The notes beneath the pieces were generated by a model that saw nothing but the letters and a program-made list of their open reading frames with translations, was not told the origin of the DNA and searched no databases. From contig JBOFCM010000075.1 in assembly GCA_051646055.1 (NCBI GenBank), positions 1 to 19,192 on the forward strand: DNA of 19,192 nt. The letters are read 5' to 3'. Shown piece after piece: positions 13,612-19,192 of this stretch. The position numbers and the translations under genes were made by a program. Origin of the DNA: JAGNZR01 sp051646055 (GTDB lineage: Bacteria > Fusobacteriota > Fusobacteriia > Fusobacteriales > Fusobacteriaceae). Within the stretch, counting starts at the first letter, position 1, and each line of letters opens with the position of its first letter.

Positions 13612-15937
13612 CTATGTATACCCCCTCCTTATTAAATCCATCCTTGTCCCTCCACCCTGGATCATCTGGAGACAGATTTTCCACATTCCTTGGACCTGTG
13701 TATCCTTTTTTATACCCATCTTTGTCCAGTCCATCCACTGTGTATCCAGAAACATCATAGTAAGTTCCTGTTTTTTTATTTAATCCATACCAAGTCCAAC
13801 CTTTTTCATCATATTCTTTACCTGTTACTTTGTGAATTCCATCTCGATCAAAGTTGTTTTTATCATATTCTGTACCTGTGAAAACATTTATTTTTTCCTG
13901 ATTAAATCCTCTTTCATCCTCTTTTTTTCCTGTCACTTGGTGTATTCCAGATACATCAAAACCATAATAATCATACTTAGATTTATTAGCTTCATGATAC
14001 CCTGCTTTTGTAAATCCCTTTTCATTAACTCCTTCTTTACTATATCCATCAATATCGTAGTAAGTTTCGGTTTTTTCATTCAACCCATACCAAGTCCAAC
14101 CTTCTTCATTCCATTTTTTCCCTGTTACTTTGTGGATTCCAGATAAATCAAAACCTTCCCCGTCATAGATTGTACCTGTGAAAATATTTATTTTTTCCTG
14201 ATTAAACCCTCTTTCATCCTCTTTTTTTCCTGTCACTTGGTGAATTCCAGATACGTCAAATCCATAGTAATCATATTTAGATTCGTTGTATTTGTGGTAT
14301 CCATCCTTTGTAAATCCTTTTTTATCGATACCTTCCCTTGTATAGCCTTCAATATTATACCCGTCTAAATCATAGTAAGACATAGTATGCCAGTTTCTTC
14401 CCGTTTCTTTGTTAAATCCAGTTTTATCATAGGCTGTACATCCTGAAAGTAAAAATAAAAGTATCAATCCAAAAAGTATATAAAGCTTTTGATTCATCAT
14501 TTTTTCTACTACTCTTAAAGATCTAAGCTCCTTTGTGTGCAAGAAATTTTCCTTGTAGAAAGTAATATAATTAAGATTGTTTTCAATATTTTCTATAAAC
14601 TGGTTGGCAATTAACAATGATAAAAATGAAGCTAAGAAAAATCCCATTCCAGAATAATCGTTTCCTAATTTTGTAAAGAAATATGTAAAAAAAACAGAAG
14701 ACATACCATAAAAAAAAGATAAAATAAGAGCTTCTTTTCTAGCATCAAAATAAAGAAAAATTATTATAAATATCGAAACAAACATAGCGGCAAAGGCTGA
14801 GAACAACATTATTCTAAAAAGATCCAAAAGATATAGATCCATTCCCAAATAGTAAAATATTGTTTTAGAAAGTAGTGCTGCTGAGACACAAAGGAAAAAT
14901 TGTAGTTCCATTATATATTCTATTTCCCTTCTAAAAATTTCGAACATCTCTTTTTTAGAGTTGTCTATCTGCTCTAAATCCCCCTTCATAGCCAAAAAAG
15001 CATAATATCTTTTATATGCTGGGAAAAATTTGGTTTCCATAAAAACTAGAAAATATACCAAGGTCGGTATATTTATAAAAAAAGCATAAAAAACCGTCAC
15101 TTCATAGAAGGGAGAAGTTATAAAAAAGTTTTTAATAATATAACTATCTCCATAAAGCCAGTTTACAAATACGTGTCCCCAGATTCCTACATTGAAAAAA
15201 ATCCCTATTAAAATAAGTGAGGGATAACTTCCCGCAGCATTTATATATTCAAAATCTCCAGTTTTTTCTCTCCCTAATATTCCCAAAATATAAGAAGAAA
15301 GTATTAAAAAAGTTACTAGCATTCCCAAAGTATAAGCAAGAACCATGGAATATGCCATATTTTCCCTTATAAAACTTATCTCTGTAAATTTTAGAAAGTA
15401 TATTCCAATTACAAGAGCTGTAAAATTACCCCAAATATATGCCCATACACTATGGGAATAAGATTTTATTAACCCTATAAAGTTCATGGTATTCCATATT
15501 CCAGAAACAGTTGAAAAAAGAATTATCCCTGTATATTTATAATAATGAGGAAGATCAGCTTTTTTTAGAGCTACTAAGGCTATAAAAAAAGCTAGAAAAA
15601 TAATTGTAGTTGTGGTACCTATATAAGCTGAACGAAGCTTATGTCGGTTTCTTGTATATATACAGTCGGAAAGATATCTAGCAACTAAGTATTGAAATCC
15701 CCCATATAAAATTTGAGAAAATATAAAGGTGTATACGATGGTTATCATAAAAAGATTTCTATCTGACCTTGTTAAAAGATATTTCTCTCCTATAACAGCC
15801 AAAACATTTAAGGTAACCGTTGTTAAAATCCATGGTCCTGCTGCTACAAGTGTTGAAAAACCTACTGCACGAATATTTTCCAAGGTTGTATTATTATCTG
15901 AGAAGAGTTTTTTTAGTTGAAAACCTATTCCTGCCAT
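13604..15937 (-). CDS. pelG: PelG-type exopolysaccharide transporter fused to a repeat-bearing lipoprotein
   Basis: A 777-residue protein. Residues 1-479 match PelG, the inner-membrane MOP-type transporter of the Pel system: the start MAGIGFQLKKLF and the RAVGFSTLVAAGPWILT segment are PelG signatures, and about 12 membrane helices end near residue 455. PelG proteins normally stop here (about 455-475 residues). In this gene the frame continues without interruption into MMNQKLY, a hydrophobic segment and LLSGC (C500), a full lipoprotein signal with lipobox, then about 277 soluble residues of Asp-x-x-Gly-aromatic repeats. If made as one chain, the segment acts as helix 13 and places the tail in the periplasm. 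GGAGGGGAG lies seven or so bases before the ATG, inside the end of pelF (13-bp overlap). No ribosome binding site sits close before residues 480/481, which argues against a separate gene. Confidence 0.9.
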   Translation of the reverse strand: MAGIGFQLKKLFSDNNTTLENIRAVGFSTLVAAGPWILTTVTLNVLAVIGEKYLLTRSDRNLFMITIVYTFIFSQILYGGFQYLVARYLSDCIYTRNRHKLRSAYIGTTTTIIFLAFFIALVALKKADLPHYYKYTGIILFSTVSGIWNTMNFIGLIKSYSHSVWAYIWGNFTALVIGIYFLKFTEISFIRENMAYSMVLAYTLGMLVTFLILSSYILGILGREKTGDFEYINAAGSYPSLILIGIFFNVGIWGHVFVNWLYGDSYIIKNFFITSPFYEVTVFYAFFINIPTLVYFLVFMETKFFPAYKRYYAFLAMKGDLEQIDNSKKEMFEIFRREIEYIMELQFFLCVSAALLSKTIFYYLGMDLYLLDLFRIMLFSAFAAMFVSIFIIIFLYFDARKEALILSFFYGMSSVFFTYFFTKLGNDYSGMGFFLASFLSLLIANQFIENIENNLNYITFYKENFLHTKELRSLRVVEKMMNQKLYILFGLILLFLLSGCTAYDKTGFNKETGRNWHTMSYYDLDGYNIEGYTREGIDKKGFTKDGYHKYNESKYDYYGFDVSGIHQVTGKKEDERGFNQEKINIFTGTIYDGEGFDLSGIHKVTGKKWNEEGWTWYGLNEKTETYYDIDGYSKEGVNEKGFTKAGYHEANKSKYDYYGFDVSGIHQVTGKKEDERGFNQEKINVFTGTEYDKNNFDRDGIHKVTGKEYDEKGWTWYGLNKKTGTYYDVSGYTVDGLDKDGYKKGYTGPRNVENLSPDDPGWRDKDGFNKEGVYIDE
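13718..14317 (-). repeat. Tandem 300-bp duplication in the PelG tail
   Basis: Residues 541-640 (14018-14317) and 641-740 (13718-14017) are two adjacent copies of exactly 100 residues. By eye 74 of 100 positions are identical, and one stretch of about 26 residues around KYDYYGFDVSGIHQVTGKKE is unchanged. Within each copy a shorter motif recurs: Tyr/Phe-Asp-x-x-Gly-Phe/Tyr/Ile, often followed by H-x-V-T-G-K. At DNA level the copies remain closely similar, indicating a fairly recent duplication. Confidence 0.9.
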
Positions 15938-17361
15938 TTTTTCTCCCCTCCTAAATTTTGGTAAATCTTTTTATATTCATCTACATAATATTTTTTTTCA
16001 TAATATTTTTTTACTATTTCTTTTCCTCTCTCTCCCATTTTTACGAGTTTTTTTCTGTCCTGGTAAAGATTAACCATTACTTCTGCCAACTCTCTGTAAT
16101 CAGTGGGGGAAATAATTACTCCAGCATCTCCTATCTCTTTTTTTCCCAACAATACCTCACGGCAGTCTCCTACGTCTGTGGATATAAAAGGAATTCCAGA
16201 AGCTAATCCCTCTAAAAGACTAAGTGGCTGTCCTTCAGATATTGATGTTAGCAATAAAAGATCTAAAAATTTATAATACTCCTTTACATCTTTTCTTCCT
16301 GTAAATGTTACATACTCTTCCATTTTAAGGTCTTTTACCAGCTGCAGGCATTCCTTGTAATATTTTGAATCTTCTTCAATTGGGCCTATTAAATAGAGAT
16401 GAGCTCCCCTCATTCTACTTAAGGCTAATTTATATCCTCTTAGCATGGTTTTCACATCCTTTATAGGGACAATTCTTAATACTGAACCTATATGAAAACC
16501 CTCTTTTTTCTCTTTTTCTATGCTTCCATAATAAAGGGTATCTACGCCATTTGGTACAACTAAAGTTTTTTCCCTAGGAGCTCCTCCTTCTATCTGAATC
16601 TCTCTGTTTCGCTCAAAAAGAGTTACTATTTGATCTGAATAATCATAGGTTATTTTAGAAAGAGCATAGAAAAAGTCTATCCATATGGATTTAAAGCTTT
16701 TTTCAATCCAATTTGCTCCTAAAACTTCCTCTTCCCTTTCTCTAGGATATATTCCATGTTCTGTAAGAACAACCTTTCCAGAGTTTTTATTCCCTGCAAA
16801 GGCTCCCAAATATCCCGCATACCCTGTTGAAACAGGATGATATATATCTGCCACTGGCATATCTTCCTGTGCTAGGGATAAAAGATTAAGAAATATATTT
16901 CTATAAGTCCAGTAAAAAATATTAAAACCCATATTTCTATTATTCTCCATATAATAACTTATAAGGGTTTTCCAAAAGGGGATACTCATGGTTATCTCCA
17001 TGGGATTACCATATTTTTTCTTCGATAATTCTTCCAGAAGTTGAAAAGTATTTTTAGAATCTTCTTTATGAAAATCCATAGCTTTTCTTATTCTATCCAT
17101 TACCTCTTTTCCAATTTTATCCTTATTAGAAAGGATTTTCAGGGGAGATATCCTATATTTTTTATTAAGAACAATATTTCTTATTTCAATTACATTATCT
17201 GGAATTTCATATTTAATTTGAGCAAATTTTTCATCTGGAATAATACATACTATATAAAACTGATGCTCTTTATTAGCCAAAAGAAGCTCTTGTATCCACG
17301 ATGAAACTCCTCCTACCACATAGGGGTAAGACCCTTCACATATATAGCATATTTTAGCCAA
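15925..17361 (-). CDS. pelF: PelF-type cytoplasmic glycosyltransferase (GT4)
   Basis: The polymerising glycosyltransferase of the Pel system, a retaining GT-B enzyme. A TTG at 17361 is preferred as start because GGAGGG stands seven bases before it; a longer frame from TTG 17376 has that same GGAGGG as its codons. This gives 478 residues. The start AKICYICEGSYPYVVGGVSSW is a PelF hallmark. Also seen (numbered from the longer frame): TEHGIYPRER (205-214), the donor-site R301 and K306 in RIVPIKDV, and the E-x7-E pair E381/E389 in SEGQPLSLLEG, followed by ASGIPFISTDVGDCREV. It should use a UDP-activated amino sugar; in Pseudomonas PelF binds UDP and Pel is a partly deacetylated GalNAc-rich polymer. 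The gene follows the PelE-like stop after 17 bases and overlaps pelG by 13. Confidence 0.93.
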   Translation of the reverse strand: MAKICYICEGSYPYVVGGVSSWIQELLLANKEHQFYIVCIIPDEKFAQIKYEIPDNVIEIRNIVLNKKYRISPLKILSNKDKIGKEVMDRIRKAMDFHKEDSKNTFQLLEELSKKKYGNPMEITMSIPFWKTLISYYMENNRNMGFNIFYWTYRNIFLNLLSLAQEDMPVADIYHPVSTGYAGYLGAFAGNKNSGKVVLTEHGIYPREREEEVLGANWIEKSFKSIWIDFFYALSKITYDYSDQIVTLFERNREIQIEGGAPREKTLVVPNGVDTLYYGSIEKEKKEGFHIGSVLRIVPIKDVKTMLRGYKLALSRMRGAHLYLIGPIEEDSKYYKECLQLVKDLKMEEYVTFTGRKDVKEYYKFLDLLLLTSISEGQPLSLLEGLASGIPFISTDVGDCREVLLGKKEIGDAGVIISPTDYRELAEVMVNLYQDRKKLVKMGERGKEIVKKYYEKKYYVDEYKKIYQNLGGEKKWQE

Positions 17362-17378
17362 AAATCTTCCCTCCAATA

Positions 17379-18227
17379 TTATTTTATACTTTCTTCAAAA
17401 ACAAAGGCTTTTTTATATTCTAAGATATCTTTATCTTCCTTTTCTCCTTTTTCTGGAAAAAATTCATTTAAAAGCTCCCAGGATTTTCTTATTTCTTTTT
17501 TTTCTCTATAAATTTCCACAACCATGATCTTTTCTTCTGGTGTTTTTTCCTTTATTCTGCCTAAAACGCCTAAGGTTTTGTCTAGATAAAAGCTTAAAAC
17601 CTCATCCTTTAAAAGCCCTGATTGACAATAATCATATAACTCCTTTGCGAGAGGTTGAAAATCTCCCGATCTTTCAAATTTTCTTATATCTTTTTGAAAA
17701 TTTTCTTCTATTTTATTTATAGAAGTGGCAGCATAGTGAATAACCTCTAGATCCTTATCCTTAAGAGCTCTTTTAAAAACCTCCACTTTAAGGGGAGTTC
17801 TATCGATATCCAAATCCACAAGAAAATCTTTTTTCTCCTTTGGTGTTCCCAAGTTCAATATATCAAAAGCACTTAAAAGCCCTAATTCAAAGGCTGCATC
17901 TACTCTTTTATCTCTCATTCTATCTGCTATATATGTTTTCATATCTGCTTCTTCTTCTATCTGATGGCTATAATCACTATCTTGAAAAAAAATAGAATTT
18001 ACTAAAATACAGAAAAATCCTAAAACAGGAAAAAGCAATGGCAGAATATCTAAATTTGCCTTTAAAGGATAAAGCACTCTGTTTAAAATAACATACACTA
18101 GAAAAAGGATTATATGACATATCCAAAAAGGAGACCTTATTTCATAAATATTAAAATGGAATTTTAATCCAATAAATAAATCTAGCAGGAAAAATAATAA
18201 AAGAAAAAACATATATTTATTTCTCAT
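17379..18227 (-). CDS. PelE-like inner-membrane protein with helical cytoplasmic domain
   Basis: A 282-residue protein. Three hydrophobic helices (residues about 6-22, 35-55 and 59-81) are followed by a soluble, all-helical domain of about 200 residues (AAFELGLLSAFDIL, VEVFKRALKDKDLEVIHYAATSINKI, MVVEIYREKKEIRKSWELLNEFFP) reminiscent of HEAT or TPR solenoids. Position between the deacetylase and pelF, plus this architecture, match PelE, which in Pseudomonas has N-terminal helices and a TPR-like cytoplasmic part and holds PelF at PelG. Sequence identity alone would not prove it, so the symbol is withheld. The AATAYAATS-type solenoid segment (VIHYAATSI) resembles that of PelE-like proteins. Its start overlaps the deacetylase stop by 11 bases; GGAGGAG lies correctly upstream. 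Confidence 0.72.
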   Translation of the reverse strand: MRNKYMFFLLLFFLLDLFIGLKFHFNIYEIRSPFWICHIILFLVYVILNRVLYPLKANLDILPLLFPVLGFFCILVNSIFFQDSDYSHQIEEEADMKTYIADRMRDKRVDAAFELGLLSAFDILNLGTPKEKKDFLVDLDIDRTPLKVEVFKRALKDKDLEVIHYAATSINKIEENFQKDIRKFERSGDFQPLAKELYDYCQSGLLKDEVLSFYLDKTLGVLGRIKEKTPEEKIMVVEIYREKKEIRKSWELLNEFFPEKGEKEDKDILEYKKAFVFEESIK

Positions 18228-19192
18228 TTCTCTCCTCCAAATTAATAATCACACTTGGCTTATCTATTTTTACAATATAAAGATTTGTTTCCCTATCTTT
18301 GCTTTCCACCGGGTAGATTTCTCCGCCTTCTATCCGAGATATTTTTTTACCTCTTAATCTCAGTTGTGCATAAAATTTTTCAGTGAAATTCCTTGTATTT
18401 ATAAGCAGTTTCCCCTCTTCTATTCCATAATCCACATCAAGTTTTTCCAAGACCATATATTCCCGTGTAAGTTCACTTTGTATACTAGGTTGAAGCATGG
18501 GAAATTTTTTGTTTACCTGAGAGAATATATCTCCAAACTCGATTTTTAGTTTTCCCCAACTTTTATTCTTTCCTCTTTCCATATCTAATAGATCATCTGG
18601 ATGTATAAAATGCGATAGATATCCATAACCTGCTATTCCATTAAATATCTGCCACATAATACTGTCATCTTTAACGAACCCTGCAGAAAATCTTGGTATG
18701 GAATATATTTGTGGATAATCCTTGTCTCTCCCTATTTCTTGAACAAAAAAGCCAAGTTCTTGCTCTGGAACTCCATAAAAAACACCAGAAAACACCTTTA
18801 AATTAGGCAGACTTTCAACTACAGCTATTTTCCCACTTTTTCCCAAAAGATTACTAGGGGCCACATAGGAATATATTTCTAGTTTTTCCCCATAGATTTT
18901 TTTCATGGTATTTTTAGCAACTTCTATGCCCTCCTTCATTCCTTCAATAGTTTCCCAAGGGGTATAAGCATAATCTTGAAAGTTTATTTCACCTAAAACG
19001 CCCAGTGAATTATGATTGTATCCATGAAGACCAATTTCTCCTCCAGTCATTTTGACTTCACGACCTCTTCTGCTAAGTTCTTCCATGGTTCTTTTAGGAA
19101 TTGTTATTCTCCCTAATTTTTCAACTTCATCATTGTATTTTATTATGGCAAAAGTGGAATATTTTAACTTTTCCCTGGCAGCTAAGGCTTTC
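18217..19192 (-). CDS. CE4/DUF2194-like polysaccharide deacetylase, 5' end outside the window
   Basis: The C-terminal 324 residues of a larger protein; the frame stays open to the right edge, so the ATG at 19086 is internal. Seen: LHGYNH in a GGEIGLHGYNHNSLG stretch (about 18980-19030), the H-x3-H metal motif of CE4 deacetylases; VAPSN, in the place of the R/A-P-P motif; and SHFIHPDDLL as a third histidine region (about 18585-18610). A beta-strand C-terminal domain follows (KLLINTRNFTEKFYAQLRLRGK, SVIINLEE). I associate this architecture with DUF2194 proteins, which accompany Pel genes in bacteria lacking a standard PelA; the family name is from memory and not certain. Its job would be to remove acetyl groups from the growing polymer outside the inner membrane. 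The PelE-like gene starts within its last codons. Confidence 0.75.
   Translation of the reverse strand, partial: KALAAREKLKYSTFAIIKYNDEVEKLGRITIPKRTMEELSRRGREVKMTGGEIGLHGYNHNSLGVLGEINFQDYAYTPWETIEGMKEGIEVAKNTMKKIYGEKLEIYSYVAPSNLLGKSGKIAVVESLPNLKVFSGVFYGVPEQELGFFVQEIGRDKDYPQIYSIPRFSAGFVKDDSIMWQIFNGIAGYGYLSHFIHPDDLLDMERGKNKSWGKLKIEFGDIFSQVNKKFPMLQPSIQSELTREYMVLEKLDVDYGIEEGKLLINTRNFTEKFYAQLRLRGKKISRIEGGEIYPVESKDRETNLYIVKIDKPSVIINLEERNEK

Noticed and set aside
13718..14317. Repeated DNA suggesting a CRISPR array or other non-coding repeat.
   Set aside because: There are only two units of 300 bp, directly adjacent, in frame and with protein-level conservation. They are a coding duplication.
13604..14500. 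A separate lipoprotein gene starting at the ATG-ATG at 14500/14497 inside the pelG frame.
   Set aside because: No Shine-Dalgarno lies within normal distance; the nearest AAGGAG is 27 bases upstream, with only a weak CTTA/TAAG hairpin between. The PelG frame is uninterrupted, so the fusion is the simpler reading, although internal initiation is not excluded.
17362..17376. Five-codon-longer PelF starting at TTG 17376.
   Set aside because: Its codons are the GGAGGG ribosome binding site for the TTG at 17361, and PelF proteins begin close to the KICYICEG segment.
1..19192. tRNA or rRNA genes, insertion sequences, phage genes or attachment sites.
   Set aside because: No cloverleaf, rRNA-like stretch, transposase or integrase reading frame, or flanking direct repeats were seen; the longest gaps between genes are about 210 bases and are accounted for by promoters and terminators.

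Overview
The window looks like chromosomal DNA from a member of the Fusobacteriota, of the Ilyobacter/Propionigenium/Cetobacterium kind. The DNA is AT-rich with Firmicute-like A- and T-rich codon use and strong GGAGG-type ribosome binding sites. It nevertheless encodes three outer-membrane beta-barrel proteins with signal peptides, so the cell is diderm. The phylum is inferred from this mix and from protein style; no marker RNA gene is present.

Layout. Bases 1-2155 (+) hold the 3' end of a YjjG-type HAD nucleotidase and a stand-alone lipoprotein that binds peptides (family 5 solute-binding protein). Bases 2160-4230 (+) hold a DeoR-family regulator and an exported UlaG-like metallo-beta-lactamase-fold protein. 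A nearly identical 20-bp site lies in front of both genes, so they probably form one regulatory unit. Bases 4239-8740 are a surface-regulation island: an OmpR-type response regulator and a histidine kinase, flanked by two homologous beta-barrel proteins. One barrel reads away from the regulator (-) and one follows the kinase (+). Bases 8787-11351 (-) hold a DUF1499 protein, a pirin, and a dicarboxylate/amino acid:cation symporter whose promoter contains a 17-bp palindrome. Bases 11532-12633 (+) hold a DJ-1/PfpI-family protein and nucleoside diphosphate kinase. Strong hairpin terminators separate most of these units.

Bases 12688-19192 (-) are the promoter-distal end of a Pel-type exopolysaccharide operon that enters from beyond the right edge. 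Its order is a CE4/DUF2194-like polysaccharide deacetylase (5' end outside the window), a PelE-like membrane protein, PelF (glycosyltransferase), PelG (12-helix transporter) and a beta-barrel protein. The genes overlap or nearly touch and end at a strong shared terminator. In the expected model, PelF polymerises sugar at the cytoplasmic face, PelG and PelE carry the chain across the inner membrane, the deacetylase modifies it in the periplasm, and the barrel might release it through the outer membrane.

The most unusual observation is that PelG continues in frame into a complete lipoprotein: a 13th hydrophobic segment with a lipobox cysteine (C500), followed by about 277 residues of Asp/Gly/aromatic repeats containing a 100-residue tandem duplication. 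With the barrel gene that overlaps its stop codon, this may be a fusobacterial replacement for the PelB/PelC outer-membrane export machinery. That role is an inference; the fusion and the gene order are read directly from the sequence.
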